64,000 nt of DNA from Panulirus ornatus (Eukaryota > Arthropoda > Malacostraca > Decapoda > Palinuridae), in contig NC_092242.1 in NCBI RefSeq assembly GCF_036320965.1, positions 68,534,520-68,598,519 on the forward strand. Direction: 5' to 3'. Shown piece by piece: positions 37,273 through 49,584 of the stretch. The notes under the pieces are model-generated. The model saw only the letters and a list, made by a program, of their open reading frames with translations. It was not told the DNA's origin and ran no database searches. Numbering within the stretch: the stretch's first letter is position 1; every line of letters begins with the position of its first letter. The position numbers were made by a program, and so were the translations under genes.

Positions 37273-38500
37273 GTGTATGAGTGTTTGAGGATTAAGAGCT
37301 AAATTCATGACCTAAATTCATATCAAATTCTGAATCATTCCCGAGGAAAACCTGTGGATGAACTACCCAGTCTAAGACGTACTATAATAATAGCTATAAA
37401 AAGCCGTAATCCCACAACTTTATATCTTAACGTAAAGTTTGCCCGAGTGCTTGCTAATCTCCCCTTTGTCGAGTCTTTAATACAGCTTCCCAGGGGAGGT
37501 AAATGAAGAAAGCCGCTCCTCACAGCACAAACTATGATTCAAAGGAGACTCTTACAAGACAAAATGCTATCCAAACAAGCAAAAAGTGCTTCTCACAAAC
37601 TGTTACTCAAGTCTGCGCAGTACAGAAGGAAGACCTTCCCTGGGCCTTAAATACGGCAGTTCTGAGAGGAGGAGGAGGAGGAGGAGGAGGAGGAGGAGGA
37701 GGAGGAGGAGGAGGAGGACCCCACCACGTGCTAATCTGGATGGTAATCCCCCCCCCCCCCCTCATCAGGAGTTGAGGGGATTCACAACGCCATCGCAGAC
37801 GACATTCGAAACTCGATCTCACACTTCCCCTGAGCACCCGTGAGCCAGCCACGACGGGCATCGTCAACTGTGTTCGATCTAAGAAGGTTTTTAAGTCCCT
37901 CCCTTACCGGGACTTGGTCCGGTATAACCTGGGTTATACCGGGTCTTACTGGTATACTGTCATCTGCTGCTGGGGTCTGACCACTCGTTCTGGTCGTTAC
38001 GATTCCTTCCTTCAGGATAGCCATCTGAGTATTTATACAGGGTCGCTCCAGATGGTGTTTTAGGGGAAGGCGTCTTCCTCACCCGCCTGAGAAACCTTAA
38101 GTGTCCCCCACCCTTCCCATGTAGGTAGAGCCCCTGCATGACGAAGTCCGCAACGACTAATGGAATGAAGCAAGTGAGAGGTAAGGTTCCAGTGTTGGGG
38201 GTCATCATCTAAAATTCGAGAATGCACAACTGATGGTCATAATCATCCTCAGGTTTTCAATTAGCTGCTAAATAATGGTTAGATAAAGAAGCACATTTAT
38301 TATCCTGAACCCTCACAGATCGTAGAGTGGGAGAAACTAAAGAATTGCAGGTATGAATAAGGAGAAGTTTGAAACTGAACTCGACCTTACATGATAGCAA
38401 CACGAAATGTGACATGAATGCTTACACGAGGGTCTTGTGGGAGCAAGTGTTGTTGCTGGGCCAAGCTTAGAGCTGGCAGTGACGTGGGTGGTGATGTCCG
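37273..38500. other. Unassigned stretch with (GAG)n and C14
   Basis: A (GAG)~18 run lies at 37665-37718 and 14 C at 37748-37761. The Gly, Arg and Pro frames there are artefacts. About 37900-37960 has a ACCGGG/TATACC-rich repetitive phrase. No gene recognised. Confidence 0.5.
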
Positions 38501-38777
38501 GAAGTAGTTAAGAGGGGAGTATGAGGCGGCAGGGGTAAGCTTAGTGTGTGTGGTGGAAGTGTTTTTCCTTTTTTCTAATTGGGTGGTTTGGTTTAGGAGG
38601 GGGGAGGGGGGGTAAAAGAATGAAGGGGCTGGCTTGGGGAAGGTGCTGTACAGTCGAGAGAAAGAAGAGGTACAGAGCGTACAGTTATACAGTGTACAGG
38701 TACAGAGCCTGGGATACAATGGTGTGGGTGATTTGCCACATATGTATTTCCAGTGCCATACTTATACGTCCCGCAAA

Positions 38778-38779
<2 letters not shown>
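38501..38779. other. G- and T-rich plus strand
   Basis: The strong G skew begins here and continues beyond the GT tract that follows. No gene recognised. Confidence 0.5.
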
Positions 38780-38830
<51 letters not shown>

Positions 38831-38854
38831 GTGTGTGTGTGTGTGTGTGTGTGT
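38780..38854. repeat. (GT)n microsatellite
   Basis: GT alternation with a TTTT interruption at 38827-38830. Confidence 0.97.
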
Positions 38855-39258
38855 TTTCTTTGCTGGCTTCCCCTTTCCTCTCATAGGGGAGTGGGGGTGG
38901 CTGGTGGTGGTGCTAAGGAAGGCAGGCTCACGGCTGGGGGAGGTGGAAGGAGGTACTAGTGATCGTGAAGGTTGGGAGAGTAGTGGTGTTGGGGTGGGGT
39001 GAGCAGGGGTACGTATGGGTAATGGAGGTTGTAGGGAGGTTACTGGTGGTGATGGTGGTGGTAGAGGAGAGGCAGGTTTTAACACGAGCCTCAAATGTCA
39101 GGCGGCGATGGTCGGGCCATTTTTCTCACTGGTGGCGGGAACGAGCGGCTGGACCAGCCGGAGGGTTAGCCTTTGAAGGTCTTCCCTTGGGACGGGTCCT
39201 TCCTTCTTCCTGAAGGGGGAAAGATGTAAATGCCAGTGATCTTGCCTCTCCCTGATGG

Positions 39259-39261
<3 letters not shown>
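38855..39261. other. G-rich stretch with GGT/GGTG runs
   Basis: Many GGTGGT and GGGGG clusters on the plus strand; frames on both strands follow from composition. Confidence 0.5.

Positions 39262-39341
<80 letters not shown>
39262..39341. repeat. (CT)40 microsatellite
   Basis: Uninterrupted. Confidence 0.98.
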
Positions 39342-39345
<4 letters not shown>

Positions 39346-39429
39346 GTTCCTCCCCTCATGAAAGACGTTGCACAGGTTTCGTAAAGTTTGTCATCACAGT
39401 CGAGGCTGTCGCCCAAGAGTTCGTCCTGC

Positions 39430-39800
39430 TGAAGAAGGCGACGACGAAGAAGAATAGAAATATGGTAATGAGGATAAGATACAGGAGAGAAGCTGAATGA
39501 GGGCGAGGAAACGGGGAGAAGAAGAAAAACAAGATGAAAGAAGTTGGGAAGGAACGGAAGAGTGAAAGTATGAAGAGGATATATGAAAAGTACGAAGACT
39601 TTGGGGTAGAGAGAGAGAGAGAGAAATGAGAAACAAGTATACATGATGTGGAGCGGAAGCAGCTGGACGAGGTGTATGGATGAGCAGAAGGGAAGGATTA
39701 GGATCTAGGGCGAGAGAAGGTGGAGGAGGATTAGAATCAGGAGTAGAGATGGACGAAAAGAAAGACGGGGAACAGGAGAAACATGAGGAATGAGAGGGTG
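39430..39800. other. Polypurine-rich plus strand
   Basis: About 370 bp dominated by A and G, without tandem periodicity apart from a short GA run at 39608-39624. Confidence 0.7.
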
Positions 39801-40994
<1,194 letters not shown>

Positions 40995-41019
40995 CGTGTG
41001 TGTGTGTGTGTGTGTGTGT
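40995..41019. repeat. (GT)12 microsatellite
   Basis: Uninterrupted. Confidence 0.95.
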
Positions 41020-41187
41020 AGCTCATGACTCGGCGACTCACAGACACAGACCATGGCCATGAGGGGAGGATGAGGTGGGTCCAGGAGGCATAACTCATCC
41101 TAATTGGCGCCGTCTCGTCTAGTTATGGTTGGGTTGCCTTCGGACGGTGGGCAACGCTAGTTCATGGTGGGCGTTAGTGCCACACCG

Positions 41188-41207
41188 GATGATGATGATG
41201 ATGATGT
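41188..41207. repeat. (GAT)n run
   Basis: About six GAT triplets. Confidence 0.9.
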
Positions 41208-41297
41208 GACGGTAGGCAGGCGTCGTGAGGATATACTGCCACCATGAGAGATACTTGCACGAGTTCGCTAAACTCCCTCACTCTTATGTTCCTTAAT

Positions 41298-41410
41298 CCC
41301 TTCGAGTGTTACGGTACGGTCCTTGAGCAAGACGGTACGATCCTCGAGTTGGAATGAACAACCCTTGAACACGACGGTACGATCCCCGAGTTCGATGCAA
41401 CTTCCCTGAC
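41298..41410. repeat. Degenerate ~30-35 bp tandem repeat
   Basis: Variants of CTTGAGCAAGACGGTACGAT, CCTCGAGTT and CTTGAACACGACGGTACGAT follow one another, about three copies with substitutions and indels. Confidence 0.65.
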
Positions 41411-42021
41411 CACGAGACAGTAAAGAAAATATATAAGGAAAATAACCTTATGATAAAGTGGAGCTTTCTCAGAGGAAAGTACGACGATTTTTTAAATTTC
41501 CCTCGTCAGAAAAACATTGATTGAAAATACATGATCCTCATGAAAGAAGCATGATAACTACATATATACAAGAGATTTTAACATCCAAAGTTTGAGTATA
41601 TTTATCTTAAAGCCAGGGAACAGATGTCTCACTCGTAGGTGTGGTGGTAAAACATCCACCACTTGTTAAGAGTTTTATAACAATGATAACAGAATTAACC
41701 TTAATTATTGATCGTCATTATGAAATGCAAGAGTAAAGGATACAGAAATGCACTGCCTTCACTTATAATCCCAGTTACGTATACATATATGAGGAGACGT
41801 AAGAACGAATAGCATAATGATGCCAAAATATTGGACGGGACGGCTCAGTTCACATTTAAGTACAAAAAAAGTGACGTGCGAATTTAGAGGAAAAAAACAT
41901 AAAAGACTTTCAGCAAGTTCTTCATGAGTCTGGCGACACAAAAGTTATTTCATTGCTTTTCAGATGTAGAAAAATAAATGTTAAAAGCAAGTGAGCTACT
42001 TTACTGATGAATGTCCATAAG

Positions 42022-42022
<1 letters not shown>
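41411..42022. other. Unassigned AT-rich stretch
   Basis: Nothing recognised. Confidence 0.45.

Positions 42023-42067
<45 letters not shown>
42023..42067. repeat. (CT)22 microsatellite
   Basis: Uninterrupted. Confidence 0.98.
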
Positions 42068-42071
<4 letters not shown>

Positions 42072-42307
42072 AACTCCCGCTGAAAACTCTTACTGTAAGT
42101 ACTCAACAGAACACTTCCGTGCTCTGAATCAAGCATCACCCAAGAGTCTTTCAAAGATGAAGTAAATGCGAGTTCAAATGCCTTGCAGAAAAATACGCAA
42201 AATTGAAGAGGAACAATTACTGGCTGAAAACTTATAAGACGACAGCTTCACTTTCACCTTCAGCAGTTATAACTTCAAGAACAGAAAATCATGTGAAAAA
42301 TACAATT

Positions 42308-42309
<2 letters not shown>

Positions 42310-42376
<67 letters not shown>
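42310..42376. repeat. (TA)33 microsatellite
   Basis: Uninterrupted. Confidence 0.98.
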
Positions 42377-42380
<4 letters not shown>

Positions 42381-42493
42381 ACATTGGTGGTTTGAGAATA
42401 ATACTAACTCATGATAATACATTTTTTTCGGTGTGTGTGTTCGTGTGTGTGTCTCTTATGCCCTTAATCCATGCACCATTGTCTTAATTTCTA

Positions 42494-42494
<1 letters not shown>

Positions 42495-42536
<42 letters not shown>

Positions 42537-42575
42537 TAGCCTAATCCAGGTACCCATTTATCGACCAGTGGCGAG
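42495..42575 (-). mobile_element. tRNA-SINE 3' fragment with (GC)5(AC)n
   Basis: (GC)5 then (CA)15 is followed on the plus strand by CTTAGCCTAATCCAGGTACC and CATTTATCGACCAGTGG, the 3' body of the SINE. Sequence beyond 42575 does not continue the element. Confidence 0.65.
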
Positions 42576-44639
42576 GGTATATATGGGGTGACGTGGGGTG
42601 ACGTGCTCTATGTGACCTAAACGAGGGTTGTGTGAATTTCTTTATAACATTCATAACAAAAATCCTATTCTCCATTTTCTCTCTCACTCGTTTTTTACTG
42701 ATTTTGAACTCTGGCCCTCCGTGGCCAAAATAAGAAAGATTTTCTTCCCTACTGAAATAGGAAGCGCCGAATTCACTGACAATGATATCAAGTTATTACA
42801 AAATAAGATCAAGTTAGTTACCCCTCATTCCTCTGCCTTTTTAAGTTGGCTTGCCTCAAGACCCATGACATCAAAATGGGATGCAATTTCTCTAAGTCAA
42901 GTGACAGCTATCTTCCTGACTGTCCTTTAGAGCACAAACTCAACAGGTTTCGACTCTGCTCTACAGGGAACTCCTAATACGATATCTGATCTTTATCTGA
43001 GAATTACGGGCTATGGTACCGAAAAGAAACCAACTTGCGGTAGTTGGAAAGACGTACAAAGAAAAAAAAGGACTTAACACAGACATATAGACAAACACTG
43101 ACATCACTGTTACAACCTGGACCCATCGTTAGAGAAGATGTGAAGGGAGAAACAAAGCAAACACAATTACGAAGGTGTAACACAGACAGGAAAACAGGGA
43201 AGATGTACAATACGCATATATGAAGGCGTAATACGCGATAAAATGACAGTTGATCAGAGTAACTGCGTTTGTGATGAACTGAAAAATTTCCTAAATGGTC
43301 GACGATACAGAACACACACACAAACGTATCCGGGGAAAGCGATAAACAAGGAGATGATATAACAAACATCATAACATCAGTGAAGATGAATAATGAAGCA
43401 ACAACAACAGCAGACGCCATGATGGCAACACACGAGAGAGTTGCCATGTAAAGATATTCCTCGTAAATCTTTCATGGTCATCCAAGAAACATTCTGGTAA
43501 TCACTTCATTATCTCCGCTTCCGTCTTCTCCCCTCTATCTACCTTCCTCCCCTCAATATAATTCGTATAAATCAGTGGTGTCCGTCTTTCAACTCCCATC
43601 CCCCGACCCATTAATTACAAACTAATCTTGGGAAAAAATTAAACTTGGGATTGCCTGTCTCTTCCTGCAATATCTTGTCAGTCTGTCTGATAAACGATAC
43701 GGATGGCGACACACCTTTAACTTATTTTCCTTTTTCCCCCCTCCCTCCCTCCCTCCCTCTTCCCAAGTTCTCCATCACACTAGTTACTCGTTCAATAAAC
43801 AATCTTAAAACTAATGTTAACCTGTATGTAGTGATTTTCGTTCAATAAATAACAATAAATAATTTTGAAACTACTGTCAACCTGTATATAGTGTTTTATA
43901 CTCGTACCTTATTGAAAGTTATTTACTTTCGTAATCATCGACTGTGTCATCATGGTCAGTAGTAATACAACTTACAACGTAGTATCTTCAAACATATCGT
44001 CTCATGATGGTTACTCGGGGTTCACTTGTACCGACGTAAAACCTTTCGTGTGATGAACCATCAGGCACAATGCTCACATACGACTTCAGGCCCATCACTT
44101 AGCGATGACAGCAGCGCTGATTATACATATGTATGTATGAACGCATGTACGTATGTATCTACCTACCTATCTATCTATCTATCGATCTAGTATGAACTGA
44201 CAATACTCAGCGTGAAAATGGGGCAACTTAAGAGTATTCTGACAAATCTAATCACTTCAAGTACAAGTTAAGAAGTCGACGTAACACAAGTATACGAAAA
44301 TTTTTCATAAATCATTGTACACAGAGACACAATATTAGTTTTGAAACAGACGCGAGAGAACATGAAAAATATAGAAGAAAAACAAAACATCTAAAGCAGC
44401 TTACAAAACGGTATTCTTACTGAACCACGTATGTTAGTGCACCACCGTCCCTGATCTGACCACAAACCAATACACAAAATATATGCTGTTCTCACGTCAG
44501 CTGATAATGTCTTTCTTTTCTTCTCTTGACCATTTATATCTAGATGTAAAGGATAATCTACAGACAAAATCATTTTATGACATGCTTGCTAAAGCACAGA
44601 GTGTCTCTGAAATAAACACCCCCGAAGTATATATATACA
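42576..44639. other. Unassigned 2 kb
   Basis: A plus frame at 42628-42930 has mixed composition (FFTDFELWPSVAKIRKIFF near its middle) but no known domain. A minus frame at 43447-43004 begins with an alternative start and looks spurious. A (CCTC)n run lies at 43738-43763 and a tetranucleotide GTAT/CTAT tract at 44127-44188. Confidence 0.4.
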
Positions 44640-44836
44640 TTTTTTTTTTTTTATACTTTGTCGCTGTCTCCCGCGTTTGCGAGGTAGCGCAAGGAAACAG
44701 ACGAAAGAAATGGCCCAACCCCCCCCATACACATGTACATACACACGTCCACACACGGAAATATACATACCTACACAGCTTTCCATGGTTTACCCCGGAC
44801 GCTTCACATGCCTTGATTCAATCCACTGACAGCACG
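44640..44836 (-). mobile_element. L-family LINE 3' UTR and A-tail, short form
   Basis: On the minus strand, after the RT stop, it reads AAACCATGGAAAG and then jumps to TGTAGGTATGTATATTTCCG. The ~250 bp present between these points in the 13317 copy is missing. It finishes GCGCTACCTCGCAAACGCGG, GAGACAGCGACAAAGTAT and a run of A (plus-strand T run near 44641-44652). Confidence 0.85.
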
Positions 44837-45774
44837 TCAACCCCTGTATAGTACATCGCTCCAATTCACTCTATTCCTTGCCCTCCTTTCACCCTCCTGC
44901 ATGTTCAGGCCCCCATCACACAAAATCCTTTTCACTCCATCTTTCCACCTCCAATTTGGTCTCCCTCTTCTCCTCGTTCCCTCCACCTCCGACACATATA
45001 TCCTCTTGGTCAATCTTTCCTCACTCATTCTCTCCATGTGCCCAAACCATTTCAAAACACCCTCTTCTGCTCTCTCAACCACGCTCTTTTTATTTCCACA
45101 CATCTCTCTTACCCTTACGTTACTTACTCGATCAAACCACCTCACACCACACATTGTCCTCAAACATCTCATTTCCAGCACATCCATCCTCCTGCGCACA
45201 ACTCTATCCATAGCCCACGCCTCGCAACCATACAACATTGTTGGAACTACTATTCCTTCAAACATACCCATTTTTGCTTTCCGGGATAATGTTCTCGACT
45301 TCCACACATTTTTCAAGGCTCCCAAAATTTTCGCCCCCTCCCCCACCCTATGATCCACTTCCGCTTCCATGGTTCCATCCGCTGACAGATCCACTCCCAG
45401 ATATCTAAAACACTTCACTTCCTCCAGTTTTTCACCATTCAAACTCACCTCCCAATTGACTTGACCCTCAACCCTACTGTACCTAATAACCTTGCTCTTA
45501 TTCACATTTACTCTTGACTTTCTTCTTCCACACACTTTACCAAACTCCGTCACCAGCTTCTGCAGTTTCTCACATGAATCCGCCACCAGCGCTGTATCAT
45601 CAGCGAACAACAACTGACTCACTTCCCAAGCTCTCTCATCCCCAACAGACTTCATACTTGCCCCTCTTTCCAAGACTCTTGCATTTACCTCCCTAACAAC
45701 CCCATCCATAAACAAATTAAACAACCATGGAGACATCACACACCCCTGCCGCAAACCTACATTCACTGAGAACC

Positions 45775-45775
<1 letters not shown>
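44837..45775 (-). pseudogene. Reverse-transcriptase fragment of an L-family LINE
   Basis: The longest coding frame in the window (about 309 codons), uninterrupted to its stop. The first residues form RT motif B (GLRQGCVMSPWLFNLF), then the catalytic FADD at residues 54-57 in LLFADDTALVA. Next come VNVNKSKVI and the CFRYLGVDLSADG block (residues 119-131). The post-RT region has PTMLYGCEAWAM, LEMRCLRTMCGVRWFDRV, KWFGHMERM (239-247) and RRRGRPNWRWKDGVK. The RT motif with the first catalytic Asp, the fingers and the endonuclease are missing, because the copy breaks off at an (AT)n tract. Such a protein copies its own RNA at a nicked target; this fragment cannot. The WFGH...RGRP C-terminus is common in RTE-type and related LINEs; the clade is not settled here. 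The first codon is GTG and the frame continues upstream into the tract, so there is no real start. The intact frame suggests a relatively recent insertion. Confidence 0.9.

Positions 45776-45846
<71 letters not shown>
45775..45846. repeat. (AT)n microsatellite at a LINE break point
   Basis: AT alternation with one C at 45780. It lies exactly where the antisense RT frame loses its homology. Confidence 0.98.
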
Positions 45847-45849
<3 letters not shown>

Positions 45850-46738
45850 GTTGGTGGGAGTGTATGAGCGTTTGCGTGAAACATGACCTACTTCGAATAT
45901 AATACTTTTACTTGATATTTTGTAGTTTCGTTATCTACAAAAAGGCGAAAGACATAATTAAATCTTTCCCTTCCCATTTTTAAGAACATTTCTAGCTAGT
46001 TAAATGTGTTCAGCCGACGGAAAAGCTGTTGAAAATAAGAACTAAATCTGTCTGAGAGTTTTCTTTTAAAACATATTTCATTTACTTCAGTTCCACACAA
46101 CGGTAATTGATACTAAAAACATTAGTTAAAAACGCTTATATTCATTATCTTATTCAAGACATAGAAGAAGATCATCATCATCTTTAGAAAAAATGACAAA
46201 CATCTTGATTACCTGCAGTGCAAAATATGAGTTACAGCTATGCATTACAAACATGATATCTTCTTTTAATGTTCTCATGCAATCTGCTTTACAAATGGAA
46301 CATCCTGCTTATGATACGTACTTGACGTACTTGGGTCAGAAGTGCGAGTGTACTTAAAAGAACTTCGTGTCACTTAAATAATCTTCAAAACATTACTTGA
46401 ATAAGAAATTAATTATTCAATCTAGAACGCCGTCGGAACTGGGATTTGTGGGGCTGTAAAATTTCAGTCTCAGAGACATCATTTTGGTGTCATGTTCGAT
46501 ATATAGAGCTCGAACTCTTATTTATATATCCTGGTAATAACTAATTTATCAACTACTTTATTACTACTTTATCTAACCTATAAACCTTCATCCAGTAATG
46601 ACTATAATATTTGTTAGTCATGACGTTGAAGCATGATCATCAATAACCATAAAATAAATTCTCTTCTGTGGTTTTCTATCAATGGATCAATGACCATTGA
46701 TGAAATTCCATTTCAAACGTCTTAAAATATATGAATCA
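45847..46738. other. AT-rich unassigned stretch
   Basis: Nothing recognised. Confidence 0.45.
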
Positions 46739-46998
46739 TTAACATGATAACCGAGGACATTGAAATGATATATGAGAATCAACGTACATGACTGGAATAC
46801 CCTTGAACAGAGGTGCTCCACCACAAATATAACCAACATTGCGCAAGATCGACCACGATATAACCCAACAACCAGGTGTTGTCCCTCCCCGTCCTGAGAT
46901 CATTATCAACTCCCATACCTCATACAGAATACAAAGATATTCAAACAGCAGCAAAGCGCTGGGTCCCTTCGACACTGTTTGTGATGGAGGTGCATCAG

Positions 46999-47220
46999 TT
47001 ACATAAAACCTCTTAGATCACCGCAGACTTGACAACCATACTTTAGGGTAAGAGGAAATGTATTTAGAGTTTTCATCGGCACGGTAAACACATACCTCAC
47101 GTCGGGAATCACACCAGAAATAATAAATTCTGAAGACACATGGCCTGACGACTCGAGACGACAGCTGTCGCTCGGAGACATGGACTTCATCTTACTGTTC
47201 CTGCATTGAATTCTGAGAGA
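46999..47220 (-). CDS. Unrecognised minus-strand frame, candidate exon
   Basis: The frame is open from about 47225 to 46999 with mixed composition: KSMSPSDSCRLESSGHVSSE, then FIISGVIPDVRYVFTVPMKT, then FPLTLKYGCQVC. A possible 3' splice site (AATTCAATGCAG) precedes it at about 47206, and a GTATGTG (a possible 5' splice site) follows DVR. It lies downstream of the hydrophobic frame at 47666-47334 on the same strand. No family recognised; chance is quite possible. Confidence 0.2.
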   Translation of the reverse strand, partial: SLRIQCRNSKMKSMSPSDSCRLESSGHVSSEFIISGVIPDVRYVFTVPMKTLNTFPLTLKYGCQVCGDLRGFM

Positions 47221-47247
47221 TTATAAGTCCTAACTTGTGGAAAAATA

Positions 47248-47250
<3 letters not shown>

Positions 47251-47317
<67 letters not shown>
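47251..47317. repeat. (AT)33 microsatellite
   Basis: Uninterrupted. Confidence 0.98.
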
Positions 47318-47319
<2 letters not shown>

Positions 47320-47333
47320 CCCAGGACATCCCA

Positions 47334-47666
47334 CTATCTTGAGGGGTCTTCCAGCTTGAGTAGCTGCGGTACTATCACAACAAAGAAGTTACTGACTCCT
47401 TTGAGGCGCGATGTTCCCAGACGAGTTACGACGTACCCCGACCCGTCACCTGCAGCTGATGCAGCCTCAGTAAAGGTGACCTTTTTCACTCGCAGTGTAG
47501 CCTCAAGCATGGGGGTAGTCCGGTAACACTTATGATCAACCAAGACATACGACAAATATATAACGGTTACTTCCCACACCACAAACATCAACACGAAGGC
47601 CACATACAGAATAAATGCATTCAAAACACTTATCACTGCCATGAGAAAAAACAGTAACAATATCAT
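47334..47666 (-). CDS. Unrecognised hydrophobic protein-like frame
   Basis: A 110-codon minus frame beginning with a true ATG. Residues 1-45 hold one or two possible membrane segments (starts MILLLFFLMAVISVLNAF, later FVLMFVVWEVTVIYLSYVLV). A cytosolic-looking part follows with HKCYRTTPMLEATLRVKKV and GYVVTRLGTSRLKGVSNFF. The composition is not low-complexity. It starts only about 15 bp from a plus-strand LINE remnant, so it may be part of older mobile DNA. No family recognised. Confidence 0.25.
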   Translation of the reverse strand: MILLLFFLMAVISVLNAFILYVAFVLMFVVWEVTVIYLSYVLVDHKCYRTTPMLEATLRVKKVTFTEAASAAGDGSGYVVTRLGTSRLKGVSNFFVVIVPQLLKLEDPSR

Positions 47667-47679
47667 CTACGTATATAGT

Positions 47680-47960
47680 TCATCTGTTCCATCCTGAATT
47701 ACGCTTCACCTGCATGGTCGTCCATCCTGTCAAAAGTAAATATAACAAACCTGGAACCAAACGAAGCAAAGCACTCAGAAATATATAACCAGCTGACGAA
47801 CAAGCTCGAACAATCGAATACTTACGAAGAGACAAAAAATAATTCCAATACGATACCACATCAACATCCTTGACACTCATTTCCTCATGCCCAAGGTGCA
47901 ACCACCACGTTGAAGGCACTGAGCACTTATTACTCAATAGCCTGCACTTATTCCATAGGA
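47680..47960 (+). mobile_element. Third LINE type, decayed C-terminal piece
   Basis: The plus strand reads CSILNYASPAWSSILSKVNI and then TNLEP, matching the YASP-W segment after the RT core in Jockey-like elements. The terminal CPRCNHHVEGTEHLLL (about 47885-47935, a different frame) matches the C-terminal cysteine-histidine motif such elements carry. The frames are broken between these points. The clade assignment is tentative. Confidence 0.65.
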
Positions 47961-47961
47961 A

Positions 47962-47991
47962 GACACACACACACACACACACACACACACA
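47962..47991. repeat. (CA)15 microsatellite
   Basis: Directly follows the LINE remnant. Confidence 0.97.
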
Positions 47992-48052
47992 TCATTACGT
48001 GGCCAACTTCCTGGGCGAAGAGACTCATAATGATGCAGCAAGGTTAAGATTT

Positions 48053-48054
<2 letters not shown>

Positions 48055-48117
<63 letters not shown>
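48055..48117. repeat. (AT)31 microsatellite
   Basis: Uninterrupted. Confidence 0.98.
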
Positions 48118-48118
<1 letters not shown>

Positions 48119-48398
48119 TCTTTTCCCCAAATTTTCTCAGTTCTCGGGGTGAGGATGGAGTCCACACAGCCACGCCCTTCCATAAATCCTGCTTGCTATC
48201 TTTAACTTTGTCGTTTGTTATCTTTAATTCATCTAATTACTATTCTCTTTTTTTTCAGAATTCTTGGTACCCATTTGGGTACAAAAAATACCGAAAAATC
48301 CTACAAGTCAGGTATTCTTGTGTGGTATAATGTTACAGTTAATACGTATTTATCATTGTTGTTGTATGTACAGAAATCTGGTAATCTTATCTGTATAA

Positions 48399-48400
<2 letters not shown>
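48118..48400. other. Unassigned gap
   Basis: Nothing recognised. Confidence 0.45.

Positions 48401-48460
<60 letters not shown>
48401..48460. repeat. (AT)30 microsatellite
   Basis: Uninterrupted. Confidence 0.98.
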
Positions 48461-48462
<2 letters not shown>

Positions 48463-48899
48463 TGTTGCAACTAGACACTCAAAACCTGTTCAATACACAT
48501 CGATTAACCGATTACCAAACAATAAACTACGGTTGTTTACCACAGGTAATTATTCTAATATCTTTGGTGTCAATACGTTTCCCAATGAGGAAAACATCTT
48601 TGATAGAGAAACTTAAGAAGAAAATCACTTTCATCTTAAACCAACTAATATACTGAGTCAAATGTACTGTTACGAATTAGGGAGCAGGGCAAAGTATGCT
48701 CCCTTTACCTCTACCAGTTTTATCCACTTAACGTATAACGTAAGTAACATCTAATTACCTATTACTGAAACAAGTTCTGACCTTGTCTCGGTAACGAACT
48801 CAATAGATAAAATCTATTGACACAAACTTTGTACGAGTACATAATACAATCATAATAATATTAACAGCCCAATAGCAACAAAAAACAACAACAGTAATG

Positions 48900-48935
<36 letters not shown>

Positions 48936-48937
48936 TG

Positions 48938-48969
<32 letters not shown>

Positions 48970-49584
48970 GATGACCCTATGTCATTTCTTCTTTCTCAGT
49001 CAACAGCTGTGTTAACCTATCATTCTCCATCCTAATTTTGAAAATCTATCGAAATCAGTTAGCGTATATAGAGACTTGTCAGTTTAATAACATCCTCGCC
49101 TTCCTTTCTGTTTTAAAGGAACGTAACTGTATAGCAGTATTCTTAACAACAGGCAACAGTAACTCTCTAAAATGGCAAGCAACACCTTGTTACTCCAAAC
49201 AAACAAGTAACAGGAAAGTGTTCCAATGAAGCAGGCAATAGTAACTTAATCCTAACATAGAGTCAACGGTAACGCGTTCCTTAGAGACACTCAACAATAA
49301 TACGTTACGATCTGGTGGCCAGAAATCACATGCTCAACAGAAAGTTCACAACAAGGACCGACCGAGGAGGAGGGTAGTACCAGCAGCAAGTCAACTCGCT
49401 AAATTGGCAAATGAATGGATTTTATGAATGGAGTAAACAGTAAGATATAAGACGTATGAATGAGCGAGTAATACAGACAGACTTTAAAAAGGGGTAATTA
49501 TGAGTGAATTAATGCAACAGTACAGTAAAAAAAAAAAAAAAATATGACGCGGTTGAACTGCACAGCCTCCATGTTGGTATTTAA
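48461..49584. other. AT-rich stretch with (AAT)n(GAT)n
   Basis: (AAT)~13 followed by (GAT)~12 at 48895-48974. Loose AACAGTAACTC-like phrases recur near 49150-49320. No gene recognised. Confidence 0.5.

Noticed and set aside
37503..37867. Poly-Gly, poly-Arg and poly-Pro frames over the GAG run
   Set aside because: Simple triplet repeat; no flanking protein-like sequence in any of the three frames.
43004..43447. 147-codon minus-strand frame with Cys/Val/Ser-rich content
   Set aside because: Begins with an alternative start codon, resembles nothing, and contains repeat-like CVCV phrases.
44878..45353. Plus-strand frames of 110-150 codons
   Set aside because: Antisense shadows of the reverse-transcriptase fragment, with typical Pro/Ser/His-rich composition.
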